DNA from: Frankiales bacterium
GTDB taxonomy: Bacteria; Actinomycetota; Actinomycetes; JAFAQI01
Assembly (NCBI GenBank): GCA_025980325.1
Contig: JAICXQ010000002.1
Span: 1 to 64,000, forward strand
Reading direction: 5' to 3'
DNA: 64,000 nucleotides
Shown here in pieces: positions 33,694 through 42,495 of this stretch. The notes below the pieces were generated by a model. That model did not search any database. It had not been told where the DNA came from and saw only the letters and a program-made list of their open reading frames with translations. The first letter of the stretch is position 1. Every line of letters begins with the position of its first letter. Position numbers and translations under genes: made by a program.

Positions 33694-34406
33694 GTACGAC
33701 GATCGACCGGGCCCGCGCGGTCAAGCCGATCGACTGCTGGTGGACGGTCGCGGTCATCGACCCGGCTGCGGTACGGGTGCTGCCGTGGATCGTGCGGCGG
33801 CGTTCCATCACCCCGAACCGGATCACCGCGATCGCGTTCGTCGTCGGCGGGGTCAGCGTCGGGTTGTTCGCGGCCGGGCACCTCGTCGCGGGCGCGATCT
33901 GTTACGAGGCGCGGTTCTTTCTCGACTGTCTCGATGGCAAGCTCGCCCGCGTGCGCGGCGAGAGCTCGCCGTTCGGCGCGGCGTTCGACCGGCTCGCCGA
34001 CAGCCTGACGGTCCCCGCGGCGTATGCCGCGATCGGATGGACCCTGGCCGAGCGGCACGTGTGGTCGCACACCTGGGTGCTCGCGGTCGCGTTGATGGCG
34101 GCGATGGTCACGGTGTGCGAGCTGTCCCTCGAAGCGGCCAAGACGTCGGCGCATCACGTCGCGGCAGCCACACCGGCCGGGCCGGCACCCGGCGTCGTCG
34201 CGTGGATGCGCCGGCACCGGCTCACGTTGCGGCCGTGGACCGTCGAGGCGGAGACCGTGGGCCTGTTCCTCGGCCCGTTGGTCTTGTCCGGAGCTGCGCT
34301 CGCGGATCTGCAGTGGGCGATCGCGGCCGTCTACGTCGTCTTCGTCGCCGCCGACATCGCGCTGATGGGCAGGACGCTCACGTCGTCGGCCCGGATCTCG
34401 TCGTGA
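33690..34406 (+). CDS. CDP-alcohol phosphatidyltransferase
   Basis: A 238-residue membrane enzyme with the complete family motif: DCLDGKLAR followed by GAAFDRLAD, which is D-x2-D-G-x2-A-R-x8/9-G-x3-D-x3-D. It moves a phospho-alcohol from a CDP-alcohol to an acceptor. In this locus the donor may be made by the nucleotidyltransferase and glycerol-1-phosphate dehydrogenase at 39.7-41.5 kb. The N-terminal DCWWTVAVIDP region is unlike phospholipid synthases. It overlaps the convergent second flippase by 76 nt. Confidence 0.88.
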   Translation: MSTTIDRARAVKPIDCWWTVAVIDPAAVRVLPWIVRRRSITPNRITAIAFVVGGVSVGLFAAGHLVAGAICYEARFFLDCLDGKLARVRGESSPFGAAFDRLADSLTVPAAYAAIGWTLAERHVWSHTWVLAVALMAAMVTVCELSLEAAKTSAHHVAAATPAGPAPGVVAWMRRHRLTLRPWTVEAETVGLFLGPLVLSGAALADLQWAIAAVYVVFVAADIALMGRTLTSSARISS

Positions 34407-35710
34407 CGGGCGTCGTCGTGATGCGCGTCGTCGTGGTGGATCGCACCGCGCAGCGCCATCACCGCGACCCAGACGCAGCCGGTCGCCTGGGCCGCCGTCC
34501 ACGACCAGCCGACCGCGTCGATGCCCCACGTCCGCAGCAGCACGGCCGCACCGCCGAGCGCGATCGCCGCCATCACGAAGTTGAGCACCGCGACCTCGAC
34601 CAGCCGGTGCTGCGCGTTGCGGATGCCGACGTAGCAGTTGGTCACCGCGTCGGCGAGGGCGCCGATCGCGAAGATCCGCAACAACATCGTGCCGTGCGCG
34701 GCGTACTCGTGCCCGAACACCGACAGGATCCGGCCCGCGAACACGAGGACCAGCACCGTCATCGGGATCAGCACGGCGGTCATCGTCGTCGCGGCGAGCC
34801 GGGTCTGCCGGCGCAGGTCCTCGCGGTGCGCGCCCTCGGCGAACAGCGCGAGCCCGATCGACGTCGACACGGTGAACAGGACGCCCGCGATCGACCAGGT
34901 GAAGTACACGTACGCGTTCTGCCGGGTGCCGAGGATCGCGATGACGAGCGCCGGAAACACGAACGGCGGCAACGAAGCGCCGAGCGAGCCGAGCTGGTAA
35001 CCGAGCATCGTGTGCCGGTGGACGAACAGCCGCCGCAAGCCGGAGCGGCGCGGCAGGGCGAGATGCATCCCGAGACGTTCGAGGATCACGATCGCGACGA
35101 TCGCCGACGCGAGCAACGCGACATCCCAGGTCCAGAGAATGCTGGCCGCACTCGGCCGGCGCAGCGCCAGCACCGGCAACAGCAGCAGGGCGATCTTCGC
35201 GACCGCGAAGACGAAGTTGCGACCGAACTGCCCGCTGCTGCGGCGCAGCGCGACGAAGCATCCGTCCAGCGCGACGCACGTCGTGCTCAACCCGCAGCCG
35301 GCGACGAACGCCGCCGCGACCGGCGCCTGCCGCAACTCGTGGAAGTGCGGCGCCCACGACGGCAGCACCGTCACGACGACGAAGCCGGCGACGACGCTCG
35401 CCGCGGTCGTCGTGACCAGGCCGCTGGAGAAGAACTGATCCAGCTCAGCCGGGTCGGTGAAGCGCGGCAACATCTGCACGTACGCGGGCGCCACGCCGAG
35501 GCTGAACACGAAGCCGACGAGGGTGAACGTGCTGATCGCACCGGCCGCGAATCCGACGGTCGAGCTGGACCAGCTGTGCGCCGCGATCAGCCAGTACGCG
35601 TAGCCGAGAGCGGACGTCATGACGGTGGTGCCCATCAGGAATCCGCTGTTGCGCAACAACGAGCGCCGCGCGACCGCCTGCAGCGGCCGGAGCAGCGGTC
35701 GCGGCGACAT
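34331..35710 (-). CDS. Wzx-type polysaccharide flippase (second copy)
   Basis: A 459-residue membrane protein with 12-14 helices (for example LLRNSGFLMGTTVMTSALGY at the front). It belongs to the same superfamily as the flippase at 26.2 kb but is not a close copy, so two different lipid-linked glycans may be exported. I took the ATG at 35710 because GGGAG lies 7 nt upstream; a longer frame to 35839 runs through the divergent promoter. The tail is rich in His and Asp. Confidence 0.85.
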   Translation of the reverse strand: MSPRPLLRPLQAVARRSLLRNSGFLMGTTVMTSALGYAYWLIAAHSWSSSTVGFAAGAISTFTLVGFVFSLGVAPAYVQMLPRFTDPAELDQFFSSGLVTTTAASVVAGFVVVTVLPSWAPHFHELRQAPVAAAFVAGCGLSTTCVALDGCFVALRRSSGQFGRNFVFAVAKIALLLLPVLALRRPSAASILWTWDVALLASAIVAIVILERLGMHLALPRRSGLRRLFVHRHTMLGYQLGSLGASLPPFVFPALVIAILGTRQNAYVYFTWSIAGVLFTVSTSIGLALFAEGAHREDLRRQTRLAATTMTAVLIPMTVLVLVFAGRILSVFGHEYAAHGTMLLRIFAIGALADAVTNCYVGIRNAQHRLVEVAVLNFVMAAIALGGAAVLLRTWGIDAVGWSWTAAQATGCVWVAVMALRGAIHHDDAHHDDARHDEIRADDVSVLPISAMSAATKTT

Positions 35711-35778
35711 GCGGTGCTCCCTCGGGCGACGTTGGCCGGGCCGGACTGGATGGGTGGGCACGGGCGCCGGAGAGTGGC

Positions 35779-37005
35779 ATGACCAATCCCCCGACGACCG
35801 ACCAGCCAATATCGTCCTCTCCGTCCGGTTCGCCCGCAAGGACGGTCGGGGTGAACAAACGGCATTACTGCGTCGTCGGATCCGGTTGGGCGTTCACCAG
35901 CGGCGTGAGCTACTACACCTGCCGACTCACGCACGCGTTCGCCGACGACCACCCGGCCTCCGCGATCCTCATGCGCCGGCTGATCCCGCGGCTGTTCTAC
36001 CCGGGCCGCGCGCGGGTCGGCCGGCCGGTCAACAACCTCGACTACGGCGACCACGTCGCTGTCTTCGACGGCATCGACTGGTGGTGGCTGCCGTCGTTGC
36101 TGCGTGCGATCCGCTTCCTGCGCGCGCAACGGCCGGACGTCGTCGTCCTGCAGTGGTGGACAGCGGCGGTCGCGCACAGCTACCTCGTCCTCGTCCTCGC
36201 CGCGCGCCGGCTCGGCGCGACGGTCGTCGTCGAGTTCCACGAGACCGCCGACACCGGCGAACGCCGGCTGCCGTTCGTCAGCCGGTACGTCCGCGTCATG
36301 GGCCGGGCGATCCTGCGCCGCTGCGCCGGCGTGGTCGTGCACTCGGAGTTCGACCGGGCCGAGGTCGCGGCGCACTACCCGGTCGGAGACCTGCCGATCC
36401 GGGTAGCGCCGCACGGCCCGTTCGACCACCACGTCGGTGAGCCGGCGCCGATCGCGCGCGACAGCGACCGCGACAGCGACGACTTCACCGTGCTGTTCTT
36501 CGGCACGATCCGTCCGTACAAGGGCCTCGAGCATCTGGTCGAGGCGTTCGACTCGCTGTCCGGCGACGAGGTCGCACGGATGCGGCTGCTCGTCGTCGGT
36601 GAGCCGTGGGAGGGCTGGACCCGGCCGCTCGACCTCATCGACACATCCCGGCATCGCGACCGGATCACCCTCGTCGACCGGTACGTGCACGACGACGAGG
36701 TCGCGTCGTTCTTCGCGCAGGCCGACGCGGTCGCGCTGCCGTACCTGCGCTCGTCGGCGAGTGGCCCGCTGCACATCGCGATGTCCGCTGGCCTTCCGGT
36801 CGTGCTCACCGACGTCGGCGGGTTGCGGGCCGCGGCCGGTGACTACGAAGGCGCCGTCTGGGTGCCGCCGTTCGATCCGAATGCCCTGCGGGCAGCACTG
36901 CTCGAACTGCCGTCGCGGCGCGGCGAGCGGTACGCCGACCCGCGATCGTGGGCCGACACCGTCGCGGTGTACGACGAACTCGTGCGCGAGGCCGGGCGGT
37001 CGTGA
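35779..37005 (+). CDS. GT4-type glycosyltransferase
   Basis: A 408-residue GT-B enzyme. The front holds GSGWAFTSGVSYYTCRLTHA, and the donor half holds VLFFGTIRPYKGLEHLVEAF and ALPYLRSSASGPLHIAMSAG. The first E of the E-x7-E pattern seems replaced by S/A residues, which is common in some GT4 branches. It is divergent from the flippase (68 bp) and linked to the next GT4 by a GTGA overlap. Confidence 0.88.
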   Translation: MTNPPTTDQPISSSPSGSPARTVGVNKRHYCVVGSGWAFTSGVSYYTCRLTHAFADDHPASAILMRRLIPRLFYPGRARVGRPVNNLDYGDHVAVFDGIDWWWLPSLLRAIRFLRAQRPDVVVLQWWTAAVAHSYLVLVLAARRLGATVVVEFHETADTGERRLPFVSRYVRVMGRAILRRCAGVVVHSEFDRAEVAAHYPVGDLPIRVAPHGPFDHHVGEPAPIARDSDRDSDDFTVLFFGTIRPYKGLEHLVEAFDSLSGDEVARMRLLVVGEPWEGWTRPLDLIDTSRHRDRITLVDRYVHDDEVASFFAQADAVALPYLRSSASGPLHIAMSAGLPVVLTDVGGLRAAAGDYEGAVWVPPFDPNALRAALLELPSRRGERYADPRSWADTVAVYDELVREAGRS

Positions 37006-38060
37006 GGGTCGCGATCGTCGCCCCGAACTACGCGCCGGTCGTCGGCGGCGTCGAAACGGTCGTCACGCACGTCGCGCGCCATCTTGTCGCGCTCGGTTGC
37101 GAGGTCGAGGTGTGGACGCACCGGCCGCGCGGCCTCGCCGCGCGCGAGGATCTCGACGGCGTCGCCGTCCGCCGGTTCGTCACGACGCCGTCGGCGCGCT
37201 ACCCGCTGTCGCCGTCGTTGTGGCGGCACACGATCCACCACGCCCGCGGGTACGACGTCGTGCACGCGCACAGTTATCACTCGACGGCTGCGCTCGGTCT
37301 CGCGTTGCGCCGGGTGCCGGCGCCGGTCGTCGTCACGACGCACTACCACGGCGTCGGCCATACGCCCGCGGCGCAGGCGATGCATCGCGGCTACCGTCCG
37401 TTCGGAGCGCGGCTGCTCGCGCACGCCACCCGTGTCGTCGCGGTCTCGGCGGCCGAAGAAGCGTTGCTGCGCAAGGACTTTCCGTCGATCGCGGACCGGA
37501 CGGCCGTCGTCGCGAACGGCGTGGACACCGACCGCCTCGCCGCCGCGCAGCCGTGGCAGGACGAGCCGCCCACGCTGCTCGTGGCCGGGCGGCTCGAGCC
37601 GTACAAGCGGGTCGATCGGATCATCGCGGCATTCGGTCGGCTGCCGTCAGTCGGTCAGCTCGTCGTCGTCGGCGACGGTCCGGATCGCGGCCGGCTCGAA
37701 CGGTTGGCCGGGCCGAACGTGCGCTTCCTGGGCCGGGTCGGCGACGACGACCTCGCCCGCTGGCTCCTTACGGCGCGCGGCGTCGTCTCGCTGTCGGCGC
37801 ACGAGGCATTCGGTCTCGTCGCGGCCGAGGGCGTCGCGGCCGGTGCCCGCGCGGTGCTGTCCGACATCCCCGCGCACCGCGAAGTCGCGACGATGCTCGA
37901 CGCCGCGGCGACGGTGGTCGACGCCGGCGACCTCGACGCGGTCCGCGCCGCCCTCGCCGACGCGTTGGCGGCACCGAACGAAGGAGCGCGCGCCGTACGC
38001 AGTTGGCGCGACGTCGCGGCCGACTACCTGGCCGTTTACGAGCGGGCCGTCAGCCGCTGA
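37002..38060 (+). CDS. GT4 glycosyltransferase
   Basis: A 352-residue GT-B enzyme with VAIVAPNYAPVVGGVETVV at the front, LLVAGRLEPYKRVDRIIAAF in the donor half and VSLSAHEAFGLVAAEGVAAG as the E-x7-E region. It starts at GTG 37002 inside the GTGA overlap. The 3' end overlaps the convergent glycoside hydrolase gene by 11 nt. Confidence 0.9.
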   Translation: MRVAIVAPNYAPVVGGVETVVTHVARHLVALGCEVEVWTHRPRGLAAREDLDGVAVRRFVTTPSARYPLSPSLWRHTIHHARGYDVVHAHSYHSTAALGLALRRVPAPVVVTTHYHGVGHTPAAQAMHRGYRPFGARLLAHATRVVAVSAAEEALLRKDFPSIADRTAVVANGVDTDRLAAAQPWQDEPPTLLVAGRLEPYKRVDRIIAAFGRLPSVGQLVVVGDGPDRGRLERLAGPNVRFLGRVGDDDLARWLLTARGVVSLSAHEAFGLVAAEGVAAGARAVLSDIPAHREVATMLDAAATVVDAGDLDAVRAALADALAAPNEGARAVRSWRDVAADYLAVYERAVSR

Positions 38061-39561
38061 TCGTCGTGTCGTCGTAGCAGGCGCGGCCGCTTTCGTACGC
38101 CGCCTTCAGGTGCACCTGCACGGTGCCGGCACCGACCGGCGCGGCGCCGCTGACCGTGAGCTGCTGCCAGGTGTTCGACCCGGTGGCGACCGCCGACTCG
38201 ACCTGACCCAGATACACGCCGGTGCTGCTGAACCACGCCAGCGCGACTCGCTCCGAACCCGTCGGCAGCAGCCGGTCGACGTACGTCGTCACCGTGAAGC
38301 GCTCGCCGCCGGTGAGCACCGGCAGCTTCTGCATCACGGAAGGGACCGCTGCCGAATGACCGCTCGTCGCGCTGAAGCACACCGACTGCACACCGGTGCG
38401 GACGAGGTCGCCGGCAACCTGGCCGAGCCCGTCGGCTGCGTCGTACGGCGTCCAGTCGCCGAGCCGGGCGCCGCCGTTGTTGGTCTCGCGTTCGAACCCG
38501 CCGTCGAGGTCGTTGTCGACGACGCCGCCGAAGCTCTCCTTGACCACCGCGGCGGCCGGCTTCCAGGTGCCGTCGACGCGGCGCAGGCCGAAGTGGTACT
38601 CCGTCGGGTCGGGGTTGTTCGGGATGCCGGTCGCGGTGAAGTCGGTGTAGGTCCACGGCGCCGCGGGCGGGACGCCGAGCGCGACGGTCGTGCGTTCGAT
38701 CAGCCGGTAGAAGCGGGCCTGCGCCTCTTCGCCGGCGGCGCCGTCGGGGGTGGACAGACCGGCCTCGCCGACGAGGACCGGACGGCTGCCGGCGACCGAT
38801 TGCGCGGCGCGGATCACGTCGGCAGCGCCGGACGCGTCGCCGTAGTAGTGCACGTCGACGACGTCGATCGACGATGACGGCAGGTCGCCGAGCAACGTCG
38901 CGATCCCCGCAGTGCCGGTGCTGCCGGCGACGGTCAGCGTCCGCGGCACGCCGGCCAGCACGGTCGACAGGTACGGCATGAGTGCCTGCGCCCAGGCGAT
39001 CGCGCTCGCGTTGCCGATCGGGATCTCGTTCTGCAACTCCACCAACGCGATCGTCGGATTGCCCGACTGACCGGCGAGCAGGCTGCGCAGCCAAGCTTCG
39101 GAGCCGGCCACGTCGGCGTACGAACTCCACCAGTCGAACAGGGTGAGTTGCACGCCGAGCCGGGCCGATCGCGCGGTCGAGAGCAGGTCGCGGAAGTTCG
39201 CGAGCATCGTCGGGTCGACGGTCGGGTAACCGAGCGCACTCGGTTGCACGATCACGCGGACCGCGTTGGCGCCGAGCGAGGCGATCGCCTGGAAGTCGGC
39301 GGCTGAGCGCGCGTGCGAGTAGTGCGTCCACATCAAGGTCCAGCCCGCGTCGGCCGGGTAGTAGTTCATCAGCCGCAGGTGACTCACCGGGATTCGTGCG
39401 TTCGCGGTGCTACCGAAGGTCGTCGACGACGGCGCCTGCAACCTCAGATGTGACGCGGGAGCGGCGAGCGCCGCCGCGGTGCCGACCCCGCTGCCGACGA
39501 CGACCGCGGCGGCAAGAAACGCGCGCAGGAGTCGTCGCCGTGGCAGTGCGGTCGGGCCCAC
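38050..39561 (-). CDS. Exported GH5-like glycoside hydrolase with C-terminal carbohydrate-binding-like domain
   Basis: A 503-residue exported protein. A Tat-like signal (PRRRLLRAFLAAAVVVG) is followed by a TIM-barrel hydrolase of clan GH-A: the likely acid/base is the Glu in ALVELQNEIP and the likely nucleophile the Glu in PVLVGEAGLS. The last 150 residues (FERETNNGGARLGDWTPYD and on) look like a beta-sandwich binding domain. Its place within a glycan locus suggests that it trims or releases the product outside the cell. Confidence 0.8.
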   Translation of the reverse strand: MGPTALPRRRLLRAFLAAAVVVGSGVGTAAALAAPASHLRLQAPSSTTFGSTANARIPVSHLRLMNYYPADAGWTLMWTHYSHARSAADFQAIASLGANAVRVIVQPSALGYPTVDPTMLANFRDLLSTARSARLGVQLTLFDWWSSYADVAGSEAWLRSLLAGQSGNPTIALVELQNEIPIGNASAIAWAQALMPYLSTVLAGVPRTLTVAGSTGTAGIATLLGDLPSSSIDVVDVHYYGDASGAADVIRAAQSVAGSRPVLVGEAGLSTPDGAAGEEAQARFYRLIERTTVALGVPPAAPWTYTDFTATGIPNNPDPTEYHFGLRRVDGTWKPAAAVVKESFGGVVDNDLDGGFERETNNGGARLGDWTPYDAADGLGQVAGDLVRTGVQSVCFSATSGHSAAVPSVMQKLPVLTGGERFTVTTYVDRLLPTGSERVALAWFSSTGVYLGQVESAVATGSNTWQQLTVSGAAPVGAGTVQVHLKAAYESGRACYDDTTISG

Positions 39562-39693
39562 GGGTCGTAGCTTCGGCTCGAACTGGCCCAGACTGACGCG
39601 AATCCGAGCGAAATGGCCAAATGACCAGTCGTTCTGACTAACCCGCCGTAGTCACCGATAGCCTCGGCGCGTGCGCGGCGGGGTCGACCTTCG

Positions 39694-40428
39694 ATGATCG
39701 GCCTCGTCCTCGCAGCCGGTGCCGGCCGCCGGCTCGCACCGCTGACCGACGACCTGCCGAAGGCACTCGTCCCGGTTCGCGGCGACGCGGTCGGGATCCT
39801 CGACGTCACCGTCGCCCACTTCGCCACCGTCGGGTTGACCCGGATCGCGATCGTCACCGGTCACGCCGCGCATCGAGTCGCGGTCCGCGTCGCCGGCTGG
39901 GAGCAACAGCACGGCGTGACGATCGAGTTGGTGCACAACGACCACGCCCTGGACTGGAACAACGCGTATTCGCTGTGGTGCGCCCGCGAGCACTTCGCCG
40001 GTGGCGCGTTGTTGTGTAACGGCGACACGTTGCATCCGGTCGCGGTGCAACGGCAACTGCTCGACGTGCCGGGCGACACGGTGTGCCTCGCGATCGACCG
40101 GCACAAGACGCTGGGCGAGGAGGAGATGAAGGTCCGGCTCGACGACCAGGGGCGCTTGCTGCGGATCAACAAGGGTCTCGATCCTGGCTCCGCCGACGGC
40201 GAGTACATCGGCGTCACGTTGATCCCGAGCGCCGCCGCAAAGGCGCTGACGGCTGCGCTCGAAACCACGTGGCGCCGCGACCCACAGCTCTATTACGAGG
40301 ACGCGTACCAGGAGTTGGTGGACACCCGCGTCGACGTCACGTCGGTCGACATCGGGATCACCGAGTGGACCGAAGTCGACGACCATCGCGATCTGGCGCG
40401 AGCGCGGGAGATCGCATGCCGTTACTGA
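39694..40428 (+). CDS. Sugar/polyol-phosphate nucleotidyltransferase
   Basis: A 244-residue enzyme with the nucleotide-binding loop LVLAAGAGRRLAPLTDDLPK and, further on, LLCNGDTLHPVAV and EYIGVTLIPS. It joins a nucleoside triphosphate and a phosphorylated sugar or polyol. The length and the Lys-Ala-Leu-Val-Pro-Val end of the first motif fit cytidylyltransferases of the phosphocholine or inositol-phosphate type. It overlaps the next gene by 13 nt, so its likely substrate is the glycerol-1-phosphate made there. Confidence 0.85.
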   Translation: MIGLVLAAGAGRRLAPLTDDLPKALVPVRGDAVGILDVTVAHFATVGLTRIAIVTGHAAHRVAVRVAGWEQQHGVTIELVHNDHALDWNNAYSLWCAREHFAGGALLCNGDTLHPVAVQRQLLDVPGDTVCLAIDRHKTLGEEEMKVRLDDQGRLLRINKGLDPGSADGEYIGVTLIPSAAAKALTAALETTWRRDPQLYYEDAYQELVDTRVDVTSVDIGITEWTEVDDHRDLARAREIACRY

Positions 40429-41477
40429 CGCGGATGGTCGGCGTACCGCTGCTGGTCGACATCCGGCCGGGCGCGGTGGCCGCGCTCGCGCCACTGCTCG
40501 CGGACCATCGCATCTCCTCGGGCGGCCGGGTCGCCGTCGTCGTCGGACCGGGTCAAGGCGAGGCGATCGCGACATCGCTCGGCGAAGCACTCCCCGACGC
40601 GTCGGTCATGCGGGTCGAAGGCGGAACGATCGACGCCGCGCAATCGCTCGCCGCGCAACTGCGGACCGACTTCTACGACGCCGTCGTCGGCATCGGCGGC
40701 GGCCGGCTGCTCGACACGGTGAAGTGGTCCGCGACGCTCACCGGCCTGCCGATGGTCGCGGTCGCGACGAACCTCGCGCACGACGGCATCGCGTCTCCCG
40801 TCGCATCGCTCGCGCATGACGGGCGCAAGGGTTCGTACGGCGTGCAGATGCCGGTGGCGGTCGTCGTCGACCTCGACTACGTGCGGCAGTCGCCGGTGCG
40901 GATGCGCCGCAGCGGGATCGGCGACGCGGTCAGCAACCTGTCCGCGATCGCCGACTGGGAGCTGGCGAGTCGCGAACGCGGCGAGTCCGTGGACGGCATC
41001 GCGGTGACGCTCGCCCGTACCGCCGCGCTCGCGGTGCTTGCGCATCCGGGCACCGTCGACGACGACGAGTTTCTGGTCACACTCGCCGAAGGCTTGGTGC
41101 TGTCCGGTCTCGCGATGGCGGTCGCGGGCAACAGCCGGCCGTGCAGTGGCGGCGACCACGAGATCCTGCACGCGATCGATCACCTGTATCCGGGCACGGC
41201 GAATCACGGCGAGCTGGCCGGCGTCGGCGCGCTGTACTGCACGTGGTTGCGCGATGCGGACGGCGACGCGGCGACGCGACTGCGCGACTGCCTCGCCCGG
41301 CACGAGTTGCCCCGCGCGCCGGCCGACCTCGACCTGTCGGTCGAGCAGTTCGCCGCGGCGGTCTCACATGCCCCGGCGACGCGCCCTGATCGCTACACGA
41401 TCCTCGAACATCTCGACCTCGGCGAGCCCGACGTCCTCGACCGCGTCGACGCCTTCGCACAGTGGGCGCGCGGCTGA
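40416..41477 (+). CDS. sn-Glycerol-1-phosphate dehydrogenase-like enzyme (AraM/EgsA type)
   Basis: A 353-residue member of the iron-ADH/dehydroquinate synthase fold. The NAD-binding glycine motif is VVGIGGGRLLDTVKWSA. The stretch ATNLAHDGIASPVASL matches the marked T-x-x-S/A-HDGI-x-SP motif of G1P dehydrogenases. The metal site is given by GGDHEILHAIDH and NHGELAGVG. It would reduce dihydroxyacetone phosphate to sn-glycerol-1-phosphate, the mirror form of the usual bacterial glycerol phosphate. It probably works with the overlapping nucleotidyltransferase and the CDP-alcohol phosphotransferase at 33.7 kb. Confidence 0.85.
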   Translation: MPLLTRMVGVPLLVDIRPGAVAALAPLLADHRISSGGRVAVVVGPGQGEAIATSLGEALPDASVMRVEGGTIDAAQSLAAQLRTDFYDAVVGIGGGRLLDTVKWSATLTGLPMVAVATNLAHDGIASPVASLAHDGRKGSYGVQMPVAVVVDLDYVRQSPVRMRRSGIGDAVSNLSAIADWELASRERGESVDGIAVTLARTAALAVLAHPGTVDDDEFLVTLAEGLVLSGLAMAVAGNSRPCSGGDHEILHAIDHLYPGTANHGELAGVGALYCTWLRDADGDAATRLRDCLARHELPRAPADLDLSVEQFAAAVSHAPATRPDRYTILEHLDLGEPDVLDRVDAFAQWARG

Positions 41478-41625
41478 TCGCCCGCCGTCTCGCCCCAACC
41501 GTCCCGAATTCGACCGGAACGAAACGGGTCCGAGTAGTCCGCGCACTCCGGATAACTCAGCGCTAAGTAGGGATTTTGGGCCATAGACCTCGCGGGCCAC
41601 ATGGAGCAGCGTGAAGGCCGCAGAT

Positions 41626-41641
41626 CGCAATGCCCATTGCG
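41626..41641. promoter_or_regulatory. Inverted repeat in the leader of the LPFTG gene
   Basis: The arms CGCAATG and CATTGCG surround a CC centre, 18 nt before the start codon of the LPFTG protein gene. It could be an operator or a small mRNA hairpin next to the ribosome site. Confidence 0.4.
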
Positions 41642-41658
41642 TCAGGGAGGGCGGCGTC

Positions 41659-42489
41659 ATGGACGCACCCAGCAAGGTCAGACGAGGACATCGAGCCGCG
41701 GTCATGTTGCTCGGCACGGGGGTGGCGTCGTTCGTATTCGCCGGCATCGTGGCGGCCGCGCCGGCAAGCGCTACGAAAGGCGGTGGCGGCAACGGCGGCG
41801 GCTCGTCCGCTGCTCCACCGGGCAACAACGCAACGATCAAAATCAACAACGTCCCGGTCGACAACGTCGACAACCAGCCGCACATCACCTGCCCGTTCCG
41901 GCTCTCGCTCTACAACTTCGACTCCGGAGCCGGCGTGAGCAACTCCGCGACGGTCACCTTCGTCGCGCAACCGCCGAGCGGACAGAACCTCGTGCTGCCG
42001 CCGTCGATCGGCGACTCGACGTTCACGTTCCCGGGCCCGAACGCCTTCCAGGACTACTCGTTCGACGCGCTCGCGCTGCAAGCCGCGCTGTTCAAGCAGC
42101 CGCAGCAGGGTTACCACGTCAAGGTCACGGTGAAGGTGACGTCGACCGGCGTGACGCACGGCAAGGGCAAGGGCAACGGCAACACCACCAAGGTGACCAC
42201 GAAGCACAAGGTCTTCTGGTTGACCTGCGATCCCGGCGCGGTAGTCACGCCGACGCCGACGCCGACGCCAACCCCGACGATCTCACCGACGATCACCGTG
42301 CTCGGCGAGAAGCACACCCGCAAGCCGCCGACGACTCACGTCTTGGGCCTCAAGGTCACCCGGTTGCCGTTCACCGGCATCTCCAGCCGCGCGCTGGCGG
42401 TGTACGGGCTGGCGACGGTGGGCTTCGTCTTCAGCGGAACCGGTCTGCTGATGTTTGCGAGACGACCGAGAGCCCAGTTCCTACGATAG
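41659..42489 (+). CDS. LPXTG-type (LPFTG) cell-wall-anchored surface protein
   Basis: A 276-residue exported protein. After the signal peptide come a Gly/Ser-rich stretch and a beta domain (ATIKINNVPVDNVD to KHKVFWLTCDP), a Pro-Thr linker coded by (CCGACG) repeats, and at the end the sortase signal LPFTG with a hydrophobic helix (ALAVYGLATVGFVFSG) and the tail RRPR. A sortase should join it to peptidoglycan; no sortase gene is in the window. ATG at 41659 with GGGAGG 8 nt upstream. The L,D-transpeptidase gene follows 6 nt later, so both are probably co-transcribed. Confidence 0.85.
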   Translation: MDAPSKVRRGHRAAVMLLGTGVASFVFAGIVAAAPASATKGGGGNGGGSSAAPPGNNATIKINNVPVDNVDNQPHITCPFRLSLYNFDSGAGVSNSATVTFVAQPPSGQNLVLPPSIGDSTFTFPGPNAFQDYSFDALALQAALFKQPQQGYHVKVTVKVTSTGVTHGKGKGNGNTTKVTTKHKVFWLTCDPGAVVTPTPTPTPTPTISPTITVLGEKHTRKPPTTHVLGLKVTRLPFTGISSRALAVYGLATVGFVFSGTGLLMFARRPRAQFLR

Positions 42490-42495
42490 GGAAAC

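Noticed and set aside
41565-41580. TAGGGA-like motif shared with regions near 14125, 49290 and 57885, upstream of exported-protein genes
   Set aside because: Only a 6-base core in mixed orientation and spacing; too little to call a shared regulatory site.
42247-42279. (CCGACG) repeat as a mobile or regulatory repeat
   Set aside because: It simply codes for the Pro-Thr linker of the LPFTG protein, and a like linker is coded in the next gene.
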